The notes under the pieces: model-generated
Told to the model about the DNA's origin: nothing
The model's database searches: none
What the model saw: only the letters and a program-made list of their open reading frames with translations
Shown: piece by piece, positions 1-8,573 of the stretch
Layout: each line of letters begins with the position of its first letter
Position numbering within the stretch: the stretch's first letter is position 1
Position numbers and translations under genes: made by a program
Assembly (NCBI GenBank): GCA_025351925.1
Contig: JANXVC010000061.1
Span: 1-43,721, forward strand
DNA: 43,721 nucleotides
Direction of reading: 5' to 3'
Origin: Rhodospirillales bacterium
GTDB lineage: Bacteria > Pseudomonadota > Alphaproteobacteria > Acetobacterales > Acetobacteraceae

Positions 1-1
1 G

Positions 2-316
2 GGCGGCGTAGCGCAGGCCCTGGGCGCCGTGCTGCATGAGGCGCTGCGGATCGGCGACGACGGCGCGGTCAGCAATCCGGCCTTTCGCCAGTACCACATC
101 CCCACCTGGGCCGACCTGCCGCGGACCGAGGTGCTGTTCGCCGACACGTCGGACGCCTTCGGGCCGATGGGCGCCAAGTCCATGAGCGAAAGCCCGTTCA
201 ACCCGGTCGGCCCGGCGATGGCCAATGCGCTGGCGGACGCGACCGGCGTGCGCTTCACCGCCCCGCCCTTCACCGCAGATCGAGTCTGGGCGACGCTCAA
301 CCCAGCAGCTGGATAA
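2..316 (+). CDS. Xanthine dehydrogenase-family molybdopterin-binding subunit, C-terminal fragment
   Basis: The reading frame is open from the left edge of the window, so only about the last 104 residues are present. The visible part begins GGVAQALGAVLHEAL, the glycine-rich stretch near the C terminus of the large Mo-binding subunit of xanthine dehydrogenase/CO dehydrogenase-type hydroxylases. It continues through GPMGAKSMSES, where the Glu in SES sits where the family has its catalytic base (usually G-x-G-E). These enzymes hydroxylate purines or other heterocycles using Mo-MCD, FeS and often FAD subunits. The substrate cannot be read from this fragment. The next genes encode a BMP-type importer, which suggests a purine uptake and oxidation cluster. 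moaD/moaE for Mo cofactor synthesis lie about 10 kb downstream. I am sure of the family, not of the substrate. Confidence 0.85.
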   Translation, partial: GGVAQALGAVLHEALRIGDDGAVSNPAFRQYHIPTWADLPRTEVLFADTSDAFGPMGAKSMSESPFNPVGPAMANALADATGVRFTAPPFTADRVWATLNPAAG

Positions 317-330
317 GCATAGCGGCTGCT
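304..330 (+). terminator. Weak hairpin at the end of the dehydrogenase gene
   Basis: AGCAGC (304-309) and GCTGCT (325-330) are perfect 6-bp arms around a 15-nt loop that contains the TAA stop. No T-run follows. It may help end the upstream transcript, but the stem is short and this is a weak call. Confidence 0.2.
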
Positions 331-405
331 TCCTGACTGGCACGCGCCGTGCTTCTCAATCGTGTGTGATGCAGGCATGTTGCCGCAATACGGAGAATAG
401 CGAGC

Positions 406-1515
406 ATGGATCTTGTGAACAGGCGTCTGCCGCGCCGCCTCGTGCTCCAGGCAGGTGGTCTGGTCGCGGCTGGGTCGTTGATCCGCCCAGCGCAGGCAGC
501 GGGCTTCGCCGCCGTGAAACCCGAGCAGGCGGTGATCGGCTTCGGCCATGTCGGGCCGATCTCCGACGAGGGCTGGACCGCGTCGCACCACCAGGGCCTG
601 CTCGCGGTCAAGCAGGCCTACCCGCAGGCGAAGTTCCTTGAGGTCGAGAGCATCCCCTACTCCGCCGACGCCACCCGCACCTTCCGGCAGTTCGTGGCGC
701 AGGGCGCGCACCTCGTGTTCGTGACCTCGGAATACGGCGACCTACTGCACGGCGTGTCCGACCGCGCCACCGACACCGCCTGGCTGGAGTGCAACGGCCA
801 TTCGGCCGCGTCCAACCGCAGCTGGTACTACGTGAAGCACTGGCTCCCGTCCTACGTCGCGGGCGTCGCGGCTGGGCTGATGAGCAAGTCGGGCAAGCTC
901 GGCTATGTCGGCTCGATGCCGGTACCGACCGTGTATTGCGGCGTGAACGCGTTCCTCATGGGCGCGCGCTCGGTGAAGCCGGAAGCGACGATGCAGGTCA
1001 TCGTCATCAACTCCTGGTTCGACCCGCAGGCGGCGGCGCAGGCCGGCACGGCGCTGATCGACAACGGCTGCGACGTGCTGTTCGGCGTGATGGACGAGGC
1101 GGCGTATCTGCAGGTGGCCGAGAAGCGCGGGGTGCCGGCGGTGATGTGGAACACCGACGTGCGCCGCTATGGCCCAAAATCCTACATCAGCTCCATCGTG
1201 CTCGACTGGACCAAGTTCTACGTCGCGCAAACGAAGGCGCGGCTGGAGGGCAGCTGGACGCCGGGTCAGCCGGTGCTGCTGAGCATGGGCGATGGCGTGG
1301 ACCGCGACGCCTGGGGCGACAGCGTGCCCGGCCCCGTCAGGGCGCAGGCGGACGCGGTGCGGACCCGGATGCTGGCCGGCTACACCCCATTCGTCGGCGA
1401 GATCAAGGACGCCGGCGGCCGGGTCCGCGTGCCCGCTGGCAAGACGATGACGGATCTGGAGCTATACGGCTGGAACTGGCCGATCGAGGGCGTGTCCGGG
1501 CTGCGTGGCGCCTGA
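406..1515 (+). CDS. BMP-family ABC transporter substrate-binding protein
   Basis: This 369-residue protein is the periplasmic ligand-binding component of an importer of the basic membrane protein (BMP/PnrA-like) family, which typically binds nucleosides or related purines. The N terminus has arginine pairs (NRRLPRRLVLQ) before a hydrophobic stretch and an AQA-like cleavage site near residue 32, so export may be by Tat. FGHVGPISDEGWTASH is the usual start of the mature BMP fold. The start ATG has GGAGAA 8 bases upstream. The ATPase gene follows within 10 bases and the permeases overlap in series, so this is the first gene of a four-gene transport operon. Its place beside a xanthine dehydrogenase-type gene makes a purine-type ligand likely. 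The ligand itself is inferred. Confidence 0.88.
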   Translation: MDLVNRRLPRRLVLQAGGLVAAGSLIRPAQAAGFAAVKPEQAVIGFGHVGPISDEGWTASHHQGLLAVKQAYPQAKFLEVESIPYSADATRTFRQFVAQGAHLVFVTSEYGDLLHGVSDRATDTAWLECNGHSAASNRSWYYVKHWLPSYVAGVAAGLMSKSGKLGYVGSMPVPTVYCGVNAFLMGARSVKPEATMQVIVINSWFDPQAAAQAGTALIDNGCDVLFGVMDEAAYLQVAEKRGVPAVMWNTDVRRYGPKSYISSIVLDWTKFYVAQTKARLEGSWTPGQPVLLSMGDGVDRDAWGDSVPGPVRAQADAVRTRMLAGYTPFVGEIKDAGGRVRVPAGKTMTDLELYGWNWPIEGVSGLRGA

Positions 1516-1522
1516 CGCGGGC

Positions 1523-3043
1523 ATGTCCGGCGCCGTTGTCGAGCTGGTCGGGATCACCAAGAGCTTTCCCGGCCTGATCGCCAACGACGCCATCGACCTC
1601 GACCTGCGGCCTGGCGAGATCCACGCGCTGCTGGGGGAGAACGGCGCCGGCAAATCGACGCTGATGAACGTGCTGACCGGCATCTACCAGCCGGACGCCG
1701 GGCGCATCTTCATGCAAGGCGTGCCCGTGCGCTTCGCCTCGCCCAAGGATGCGGTCGCCGCCGGCATCGGCATGGTGCACCAGCACTTCAAGCTGATCCG
1801 CGCCTTCACCGTCGCCGAGAACGTCCACCTCGGCTGGCAGGACACGCCGTTCCGCACCTCGGCTGGGTTGCTGGAGGGGCGCACCCGCGCGCTGGCGGAG
1901 CGGTTCGGCCTCGCGGTCCGGCCGGAGGCGCGGGTCGAGGACCTGTCGGCCGGGGAGCAGCAGCGGGTGGAGATCCTGCGCGTATTGGCGCGCGGCGCCC
2001 GCGTATTGATTCTGGACGAGCCGACCGCGGTGCTGACGCCGGGGGAGGCGGCGGCGCTGGTGCGGGCGCTGCGCGGCTTCGTGGCATTGGGCTACGCCGT
2101 CATCTTCATCAGCCACAAGCTCGACGAGGTGCTGGAGGTCGCCGACCGCATCACCGTGCTGCGCGCCGGCCGCAAGGTCGCGACCCTGCCGGCGGCCGAG
2201 TGCGACCAGGCCCGGCTGGCGACGCTGATGGTGGGGCGCGAGCTCGGCGCAGGGCAGCGGCACAGTGCCGGCAAGCGCCAGCTTGGCCCCATCGTGCTGC
2301 AGCTTGCCGGCGTGTCGGCCAACGACGAGCGCGGCGTGCAGGCGCTGGCCGACGTGGACCTGGCGGTGCGTGGCGGGGAGATCGTCGGCGTGGCGGGCGT
2401 CGCGGGCAATGGCCAGCGCGAGCTGTCGGAGGTGCTGACCGGCCTGCGCCCGGTGACCGAGGGCCAGGTCCGCATCGGCGGGCAGATCATGCATCACGCC
2501 AACCCGGCCGAGTTTCTCGCCGCCGGCATCGGCCATATCCCGGAGGACCGTCTGCGCAGCGGCCTGGCGCCGTCCATGAATGTCACGGACAACGCCGTGA
2601 TGCGCGAGTATAGCCGCCCGCCGGTGACCCGCGGCGGCCTGTTTAGTCCGGGCGCTGCGATGACGCTGGCGCGGCACATCGTCGCCGACGCGCAGGTGCT
2701 GGTGCCCAACATGCGCGCTCCTGTGCGTAACCTATCTGGCGGCAACCAGCAGCGGCTGGTAGCGCGGCGGGAAATGCGCGTCGCTGGCCAGGCGCTCGTT
2801 GCGGTTTATCCAACCCGCGGCCTGGATATCGGCGCCATCGACACAATGCTGCGCAGCATCGCCGAGATGCGCGACCGCGGCGTGGGTGTGCTGTTGGTAT
2901 CGGAGGAGCTCGACGAGCTGCTGGGCATCGCCGACCGGGTGGCGGTGCTGTTCCAAGGGCGCATCATGGGCGTGTTTCCCACAGCCGAGGCGGAGCCGGA
3001 GCGCATTGGCCTGCTGATGGGCGGCCGGGCGGAGGCGGCTTGA
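1523..3043 (+). CDS. BMP-type importer ATPase, two fused nucleotide-binding domains
   Basis: A fused double ABC ATPase of about 506 residues that powers the BMP-type importer. Domain 1 has a full Walker A (GENGAGKST), signature LSAGEQQ and Walker B LILDEPTA. Domain 2, starting near residue 255, has a degenerate P-loop (GVAGNGQRE) but a good signature LSGGNQQ. This asymmetry is normal for sugar- and nucleoside-type double ATPases (RbsA, NupO-like). A residue to note is Tyr in QALVAVYPTRGLD, where the second Walker B often has EPTRGLD. The ATG at 1523 is chosen because it lies just after the upstream stop; an in-frame GTG at 1505, overlapping the previous gene, is the alternative. The gene overlaps the next permease by 4 bases. 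Confidence 0.9.
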   Translation: MSGAVVELVGITKSFPGLIANDAIDLDLRPGEIHALLGENGAGKSTLMNVLTGIYQPDAGRIFMQGVPVRFASPKDAVAAGIGMVHQHFKLIRAFTVAENVHLGWQDTPFRTSAGLLEGRTRALAERFGLAVRPEARVEDLSAGEQQRVEILRVLARGARVLILDEPTAVLTPGEAAALVRALRGFVALGYAVIFISHKLDEVLEVADRITVLRAGRKVATLPAAECDQARLATLMVGRELGAGQRHSAGKRQLGPIVLQLAGVSANDERGVQALADVDLAVRGGEIVGVAGVAGNGQRELSEVLTGLRPVTEGQVRIGGQIMHHANPAEFLAAGIGHIPEDRLRSGLAPSMNVTDNAVMREYSRPPVTRGGLFSPGAAMTLARHIVADAQVLVPNMRAPVRNLSGGNQQRLVARREMRVAGQALVAVYPTRGLDIGAIDTMLRSIAEMRDRGVGVLLVSEELDELLGIADRVAVLFQGRIMGVFPTAEAEPERIGLLMGGRAEAA

Positions 3044-4083
3044 TCCGGCTGCAGCGCGTTTCGACCGTCGGGCCCTGGATCGTGGTGGCGGCGCGCGTCC
3101 TCTCGGTCGCGGCGGCGCTGCTGGTGGGCGGGGCGGCGTTCGCCGTTGCTGGCTACGACGTGCCCATGCTGGCTGGCAGCGTGGTGCGCGGCTCGTTCGA
3201 CAGCCTGTTCGGGCTGGAGGATTTGGGACTGCTGTTCTCGCCGCTCATCCTCACCGGCCTTGCGGCGGCGGTGGCGCTGCGCATCGGGCTGTGGAACATC
3301 GGCGGCGAGGGCCAGTTCTACGCAGGAGCCATCGCCGCCACGCTGACTGGCCTGAACCTGCACGGCCCAACCCCGGTCATGCTGCCGCTCCTAGCGCTGG
3401 CGGGCTTTGCCGGCGGGGCTGCCTGGGTGCTGGTGCCGGCGCTGGCGCGCGCGTTCCTGGCCATCGACGAGATCATCACCACGCTGCTGCTCAACTTCGT
3501 CGCGGTGCTGCTGGTGAACTACCTTTGCACCGGCCCGCTGCGGGACCCCGCCCAGGCCGTGACCTCCGCCAGCGCGCGCATTCCTTATGAGCTGCCGCCG
3601 CTGCTGGACGACCTGCATTGGGGGCTGGGCGGGTCGGTCGCGCTCGTTAGCGTCATGGCGGTGCTGTTCGCCCGCACGCGCTGGGGCTACGAGGTCCGGC
3701 TGTCCGGCGCCAACCGGCACGCGGCGCGCTACGCCGGCATTCCGGTACGGCGGCGGCTGATTCAAGTATTGCTGCTGTCGGGCGGGCTGGCCGGGGTGGC
3801 TGGAATGCTGGAGGTGGTCGGGACCGTGCACCGCCTGCAGGGCGGCATTTCCAACAACTACGGCTACCTCGGCATCATGGTCGCGGTGCTGGCCGGGGGC
3901 GTGCCGTTTGCGGTGCTGCCGGCGGCGCTGCTGATGGCGGTGATCCTGAATGCCGGCACGGTGCTGCAGGCCTACGGCGTGTCCAACTACGAGGTGCTGG
4001 CGTTGACTGGCCTCGTGCTGCTGTTCACTGCCATGGGCGAGCGCATCGCCTACTACCGGCTGTCCCGCCCCATGCGAGCATGA
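3040..4083 (+). CDS. ABC permease of the BMP-type importer, first subunit
   Basis: A 347-residue inner-membrane permease of the BPD_transp_2 family. Many hydrophobic segments are present, and the conserved stretch ALRIGLWNIGGEGQFYAG is the hallmark of the larger permease in nucleoside-type systems. A second conserved piece is RLSGANRHAARYAGI, the cytoplasmic loop expected to dock on the ATPase. The start is a TTG at 3040 that overlaps the ATPase stop, with GGAGG a few bases upstream; no better in-frame start lies nearby, so coupled translation is likely. The 3' end overlaps the next permease gene as ATGA. Together the two permeases form the heterodimeric channel. Confidence 0.88.
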   Translation: MIRLQRVSTVGPWIVVAARVLSVAAALLVGGAAFAVAGYDVPMLAGSVVRGSFDSLFGLEDLGLLFSPLILTGLAAAVALRIGLWNIGGEGQFYAGAIAATLTGLNLHGPTPVMLPLLALAGFAGGAAWVLVPALARAFLAIDEIITTLLLNFVAVLLVNYLCTGPLRDPAQAVTSASARIPYELPPLLDDLHWGLGGSVALVSVMAVLFARTRWGYEVRLSGANRHAARYAGIPVRRRLIQVLLLSGGLAGVAGMLEVVGTVHRLQGGISNNYGYLGIMVAVLAGGVPFAVLPAALLMAVILNAGTVLQAYGVSNYEVLALTGLVLLFTAMGERIAYYRLSRPMRA

Positions 4084-5018
4084 TCGATCTGCTGACCGGC
4101 GTGCTGTCCACCGCCTTGCTGGCGGGCGGCGTGCTGGTGCTGGGGGCGCTCGGCGAGGTGCTGGCCGAGCGTGTGGGCGTGTTCAATCTGGGCCTTGAGG
4201 GCCTATTCGCGCTCGGCGGCGTCACCGCCATCATCGCCGTGGCGCACGGTGCCAACCCGCTGGCGGGACTGCTGGCCGCCATCGTCGTCGGCGGGGCGTT
4301 CGGCATGGTGTTCGCGGGTGCCGTGGTGGTGCTGCGGGCGAACCAAACGCTGTGCGGCCTGGCGCTGACCATCGCCGGGTCGGGCCTCGCTTCGGCGGCC
4401 GGGCGCGGCTATTCCGGTCAGCCGGCGCGGGCGGTGTTCGCTGGCGTCGCGATCCCCGGCCTGTCCGAGCTGCCGGTGCTGGGGCGGGCGGTGTTCTCGC
4501 AGAACCCGCTGGTCTATGTCATCTGGATCGTGCTGCCGCTCGCGCTGCACTGGCTGCTGTATCGCACCCGGCACGGCATGAACCTGCGCGCGGTCGGCGA
4601 GAACCCGGCGGCGGCGGACGCGGCAGGCGTGAAGGTCGGGCTGCTGCGCTTCGGCTACGTCGTGGCCGGCGCCGCCTTCGCCGGGGCAGCGGGCGGCTAT
4701 CTTACATTGGCGTTCGTGCCGTCCTGGTCGGACGGCATCACCGGCGGGCGTGGCTGGATTGCGGTGGCGCTGGTGATCTTCGCCGGGTTCCGTCCGCTGA
4801 ATGCGACGCTGGGCGCGTTTATGTTTGGGGTTATCACCGCCCTGGGCTTCGTGGGCCAGGCGCGCAACTGGCCGGTGCCGCCGGCTGTCCTGTCGATGCT
4901 GCCGTATCTCGGCACCATCGCCTGCATGATCGTCCCGGCGCTGCTGGCCGGCCGCACGGGACAGCGGCTGATGGCACCCGCAGCGCTCGGCGTGCCTTAT
5001 TTCCGTGACGAGCGTTGA
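4080..5018 (+). CDS. ABC permease of the BMP-type importer, second subunit
   Basis: A 312-residue polytopic permease, the second half of the importer channel. It carries ERVGVFNLGLEGLFALGG, the counterpart of the conserved motif in the first permease, and AVGENPAAADAAGVKV in the loop that contacts the ATPase. Start ATG overlaps the upstream stop (ATGA), so the four transport genes are translationally linked. The ligand is not visible in the permease sequence. A 91-bp spacer follows before the unrelated pteridine-reductase-like gene. Confidence 0.88.
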   Translation: MIDLLTGVLSTALLAGGVLVLGALGEVLAERVGVFNLGLEGLFALGGVTAIIAVAHGANPLAGLLAAIVVGGAFGMVFAGAVVVLRANQTLCGLALTIAGSGLASAAGRGYSGQPARAVFAGVAIPGLSELPVLGRAVFSQNPLVYVIWIVLPLALHWLLYRTRHGMNLRAVGENPAAADAAGVKVGLLRFGYVVAGAAFAGAAGGYLTLAFVPSWSDGITGGRGWIAVALVIFAGFRPLNATLGAFMFGVITALGFVGQARNWPVPPAVLSMLPYLGTIACMIVPALLAGRTGQRLMAPAALGVPYFRDER

Positions 5019-5109
5019 GCGGTGGCCCTCATGCTGGCCGCGACGAACGACGCCCACGACGCCGCACAGCCCCACTAGCCGCCGCCGCCGCGTCCGGCTA
5101 CGCAGCCGC

Positions 5110-5886
5110 ATGCACGACGCCATTCCCACTCTTATTCCCCGCGCCGCCCTGGTTACCGGCGGCGCACGGCGCCTAGGCGGCGCGATCGCGCTGGCGCTGG
5201 CCGACGCCGGGTTCGACGTCGCTATCCATTGCCGCAACAGCGGCACCGAGGCCGAGGCGCTGGCGGCGCAGGTCCAATCCCGCGGCGTCCGCGCGACGGT
5301 CGTGCACGCGGATCTCGGCAACGAAGCCGCCGTGCACGGCCTGCTGCCCGCCGCCGCCGCGGCGCTCGGCCCGGTCGGCGTGCTGATCAACAACGCCAGC
5401 ACGTTCGAGCGCGACGAGTGGGACGACGCGACACGCAGCAGTTGGGACGCGCACATGGAGCCCAACCTGCGCGCGCCGTTCGTGCTGATGCAGGCCATGG
5501 CCCGCGCCCTGCCGGAGGCGGCGAGCGGTGCCGTCATCAACCTGATCGACCAGCGGGTCTGGTCGCTGACGCCGCATTTCGTCTCCTACACCGTCTCCAA
5601 GACGGCGCTATGGGCGTTGACGCAGCAGATGGCGCTGGCGCTGGCGCCGCGCATCCGGGTCAACGCCGTCGGGCCCGGCCCGGCCCTGCCAAGCCCCCGG
5701 CAGACCGCGGAGCAGTTCGCCCGCCAGTGCGCCTCCGTCCCACTGCGCCACGGCACCAGCGCGGCCGAGGTCGCCAGCGCCGTGCTCGCCATCCTCTCGC
5801 TGCCGTCGATGACCGGGCAGATGATCGCGCTCGACGGCGGCCAGCACATGCAGTGGCAGTCGGGTGCCAGCGGGGTCGAAGAATGA
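5110..5886 (+). CDS. Pteridine-reductase-like SDR oxidoreductase, possibly FolM-type
   Basis: A 258-residue short-chain dehydrogenase. The cofactor motif TGGARRLGGAIA carries the RR(L)G form typical of NADPH-using pteridine reductases, unlike the usual TGxxxGIG. The structural motif NNAS is present. The catalytic Tyr/Lys is YTVSK, but the normal catalytic Ser is replaced by Asp in NLIDQR, as in trypanosomatid PTR1 (Asp-Tyr-Lys) and in FolM-like dihydromonapterin reductases. The gene overlaps a folB-like dihydroneopterin aldolase by ATGA, which supports a role in reducing a pterin or dihydrofolate. The frame is open upstream to a GTG at 5005, but that would overlap the permease and add Arg-rich, non-conserved sequence, so ATG 5110 is chosen. 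Substrate is inferred. Confidence 0.8.
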   Translation: MHDAIPTLIPRAALVTGGARRLGGAIALALADAGFDVAIHCRNSGTEAEALAAQVQSRGVRATVVHADLGNEAAVHGLLPAAAAALGPVGVLINNASTFERDEWDDATRSSWDAHMEPNLRAPFVLMQAMARALPEAASGAVINLIDQRVWSLTPHFVSYTVSKTALWALTQQMALALAPRIRVNAVGPGPALPSPRQTAEQFARQCASVPLRHGTSAAEVASAVLAILSLPSMTGQMIALDGGQHMQWQSGASGVEE

Positions 5887-6269
5887 ACATCATCGCCGGG
5901 CCGGGCGTGCGCCACGTGTTCCTGCGTGACTTGGTGCTGCAGGCCAGTATCGGCTGGTATCCGCACGAGCACGGCATCCCGCAGCGCGTCCGGATCAATG
6001 TCGATCTAGGCGTCGAGGAGGACACCGACACCTCCGACCACCTGAAACGCGTCGTCAGCTATGAGACCGTGGCGACGGCGATCAGGACGATCGTTGCGGC
6101 CGGGCATGTGAAGCTGGTCGAGACGCTTGCCGAGCGGATCGTTGACGCCTGCTTGATTGATCCGAGGGTGCAGTTTGCACACGTTATGGTTGAAAAGCTC
6201 GATGTTTTCCCTGACGCTGCCGCAGCCGGCGTGGCAATCATTCGACGCCGCAGCGACACGGTGCGGTAG
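5883..6269 (+). CDS. folB: Dihydroneopterin aldolase family protein
   Basis: A 128-residue protein of the FolB fold, the usual length of the family. Visible features are VFLRDLVLQASIGWYPHE near the N terminus (compare the family pattern I-x-G-x-x-x-H-E), SYETV in the middle, LVETLAERIVDACL and the C-terminal VMVEKLDVFPDA, where the Lys is the usual catalytic lysine region. FolB converts dihydroneopterin to hydroxymethyl-dihydropterin in folate synthesis. The start ATG overlaps the stop of the pteridine-reductase-like gene, so the pair is probably co-translated. Other annotators may call it FolX-like epimerase; the sequence alone does not separate the two. Confidence 0.82.
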   Translation: MNIIAGPGVRHVFLRDLVLQASIGWYPHEHGIPQRVRINVDLGVEEDTDTSDHLKRVVSYETVATAIRTIVAAGHVKLVETLAERIVDACLIDPRVQFAHVMVEKLDVFPDAAAAGVAIIRRRSDTVR

Positions 6270-6493
6270 TATCGGTGCGGGTGTTGTCCACGGGGCGCTG
6301 TGCATTTCCAATGATTGCAGTGACATGCGCGATAACGCATAGCGTGAGGAACAGAGCCGACCGGAAAGCCAGCTAAAACAAGTTGTTATGTTGTTTGCTC
6401 AAACTTTGGGCAATTCCTTCGAACGCCTGTAAATCCGCCTCGATACACTCTTCGTCCGCAGGCCTTCCACAGATTTGTCCACAGGTTTCGTGG
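6270..6493 (+). other. Intergenic region upstream of uvrC
   Basis: About 224 bases without a convincing gene. The uvrC frame stays open back to a TTG at 6383, but the extra codons show no UvrC homology. A DnaA-box-like TTGTCCACA sits at 6475-6483 (one mismatch to TTATCCACA). No clear sigma70 promoter or terminator stands out. Confidence 0.4.
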
Positions 6494-8533
6494 ATGGAAA
6501 ATCTTCCTGAGAGAATGGCCGACTCGGCATGGGCACTTGAGGCCAAGAGGCTTGCGCCCCTATTGGAATCCATGCACGACGCCGATCCTTCCCTAGTCCC
6601 TCCCGGTGTGACCGAAATCGGCCAGATTTCGGCCGTCAGCACATCCCCGCCCGTCGAAGCCGGGCCGAAAGGCGTCGGCGTGATCGAGCGTGCGCTGCTG
6701 ACCATGCCGCTCAGCCCCGGCGTGTACCGCATGCTGGATGCGCGCGGCGAGGCGCTGTATGTCGGCAAGGCTAAAAGCCTAAAGAAGCGCGTCTATTCCT
6801 ATACCCAGCTCGCCCGGCTGAACGAGCGGCTGCGGCGCATGGTGTCGGAGACGGTCTCGATGGAGATCGTGACGACGCATACCGAGGCCGAGGCCCTGCT
6901 GCTCGAGGCCAACCTCATCAAGCGGCTGAAACCCCGGTTCAACATCGTGCTGCGGGACGATAAGAGCTATCCGTGGCTCATGCTGACCGAGGACCACGCA
7001 TTCCCGCAGATCGTCAAGCACCGCGGGTCGCGGACGCGGAAGGGCAGCTATTACGGGCCGTTCGCCTCGGTGTGGTCGGTGAACCAGACGGTGAACGCCA
7101 TGCAGCGCGTTTTCTTGCTGCGGTCGTGCCAGGACAGCGTGTTCGCCAACCGCAGCCGGCCATGCCTGCTGCATCAGATCCGCCGATGCTCGGCGCCCTG
7201 CGTCGGCCGGGTCAGCGCGGAGGAGTACGGGCACCTCGTCAGCCAGGCCCGCGCCTTCCTGGGCGGCAAGGCCAGCACCGTGCAGCAGGAGCTCGCGCAT
7301 GAGATGGAGACGGCGGCGGAGGGCCTGGAATACGAGCGCGCGGCGGCGATCCGCGACCGCATCCGCGGCCTGACGCATGTTCAGGGCACCGCGGTCATCA
7401 ACCCGGCCAGCCTGACCGACGCCGACATCATCGCCGGGCACCAGATCGGCGGGCAGACCTGCGTGCAGGTGTTCTTCATTCGCGGCGGGCGCAACAACGG
7501 CAACCGGGCGTTCTTCCCGACCCATGCCCGCGACATGGAGCTGGATGCCGTGCTGGCCGCCTTCGTCGCGCAGTTCTACGACGACAAGCCGTCGCCGGAG
7601 ACCGTGCTGCTGAACCATCCGGTGCCGGAGCAGGAGCTGGTCGCCGAGGCGCTATCCCTGAAGGCTGGTCGGAAGGTCACGCTGGCGGTGCCGGTCCGCG
7701 GCGAGAAACGCGCTGTGGTGCTGCACGCCGAGACCAATGCGCGGGAAGCGCTGGAGCGCCGGCTGGCGGAGACCGCAGGGCAGGCGAAGCTGCTGGAGGG
7801 GGTCGCCGAGCTGTTCGGGCTGGCGGCGCAACCCGCCCGGATCGAATGCTACGACAACAGCCACATCATGGGCACCGCCGCCTACGGCGTGATGGTGGTG
7901 GCGGGGCCGGATGGCTTCCAGAAGAACGCCTACCGCAAATACAGCATACGCGGCCCGATCGCGCCCGGCGACGATTTCGCGATGATGCGCGAGGTGCTGG
8001 AGCGCCGGTTCGGCCGGGCGCTGAAGGAGCAGGCGGCCAGCGACGCCGGCGAGGGCGAGGCGCCGGCGCTGCCGGACCTCGTGCTGATCGACGGCGGCGC
8101 CGGGCAGCTCTCGGCGGTGCGCGGCATCATGCAGGACCTCGGAATGCACACGATCCCGCTGGTGGCGATCGCCAAAGGCCCCGACCGCGACGCCGGGCGC
8201 GAGTGGTTCCACACCGATGGCCGCGCGCCGTTCCAGCTGCCGCCGCGCGACCCGGTGCTGTACTATTTGCAGCGGGTGCGGGATGAGACGCACCGCTTCG
8301 CCATCACGACCCACCGCTCCGGCCGCAGCAAGGCGCTGGTCACCAGCGAGCTGGACGAGGTGCCAGGCGTCGGCAGCGCCCGTAAGCGCGCATTGCTGAA
8401 TCATTTCGGTTCAGCCCGCGGGGTGAAGGCGGCGGGACTTGCGGATTTGGAGGCGACGCCCGGCATCAATACCGAGACAGCGCGGCGCATCTATGCGCAT
8501 TTTCATCCGGGATCAGCACGGGAAGCCGGATAG
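6494..8533 (+). CDS. uvrC: Excinuclease ABC subunit C
   Basis: About 679 residues. UvrC makes the two incisions flanking a lesion in nucleotide excision repair after UvrAB recognition. Domains in order: a GIY-YIG nuclease starting at [10 protein letters not shown] and including [14 protein letters not shown]; the conserved [15 protein letters not shown]; a Cys cluster around [13 protein letters not shown]; a UvrB-binding UVR motif near [15 protein letters not shown]; the RNase H-like second nuclease domain with CYDNSH and [14 protein letters not shown]; and a C-terminal helix-hairpin-helix pair ([17 protein letters not shown]). The first 75 or so residues before the GIY-YIG domain are not conserved, so the start is uncertain: ATG 6494 is used here, ATGs at 6515 and 6571 are alternatives. 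Confidence 0.93.
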   Translation: MENLPERMADSAWALEAKRLAPLLESMHDADPSLVPPGVTEIGQISAVSTSPPVEAGPKGVGVIERALLTMPLSPGVYRMLDARGEALYVGKAKSLKKRVYSYTQLARLNERLRRMVSETVSMEIVTTHTEAEALLLEANLIKRLKPRFNIVLRDDKSYPWLMLTEDHAFPQIVKHRGSRTRKGSYYGPFASVWSVNQTVNAMQRVFLLRSCQDSVFANRSRPCLLHQIRRCSAPCVGRVSAEEYGHLVSQARAFLGGKASTVQQELAHEMETAAEGLEYERAAAIRDRIRGLTHVQGTAVINPASLTDADIIAGHQIGGQTCVQVFFIRGGRNNGNRAFFPTHARDMELDAVLAAFVAQFYDDKPSPETVLLNHPVPEQELVAEALSLKAGRKVTLAVPVRGEKRAVVLHAETNAREALERRLAETAGQAKLLEGVAELFGLAAQPARIECYDNSHIMGTAAYGVMVVAGPDGFQKNAYRKYSIRGPIAPGDDFAMMREVLERRFGRALKEQAASDAGEGEAPALPDLVLIDGGAGQLSAVRGIMQDLGMHTIPLVAIAKGPDRDAGREWFHTDGRAPFQLPPRDPVLYYLQRVRDETHRFAITTHRSGRSKALVTSELDEVPGVGSARKRALLNHFGSARGVKAAGLADLEATPGINTETARRIYAHFHPGSAREAG

Positions 8534-8540
8534 GCTTCCC
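8520..8540 (+). terminator. Perfect hairpin spanning the uvrC stop codon
   Basis: GGGAAGCC (8520-8527) pairs exactly with GGCTTCCC (8533-8540) around a 5-nt loop, ggata. The TAG stop lies across the loop and the right arm. No U-run follows, so it may be a weak terminator, an mRNA-end stabiliser or an attenuator before the SDR gene 34 bases downstream. Confidence 0.45.
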
Positions 8541-8573
8541 TGGAGACGACAAGAAAACCGGGAGAAGGCAGGC

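Noticed and set aside
1403-2677. A 424-codon minus-strand frame
   Set aside because: Antisense to the double ATPase, whose motifs are unambiguous.
5031-5078. A 15-codon frame after the second permease
   Set aside because: Very short, no ribosome site and biased composition; likely chance.
4203-5540. A 445-codon minus-strand frame
   Set aside because: Antisense to a permease and the pteridine-reductase-like gene; no motif.
6475-6483. DnaA-box-like TTGTCCACA upstream of uvrC
   Set aside because: A single one-mismatch box with no cluster, AT-rich unwinding region or dnaA/parAB nearby; not an origin.
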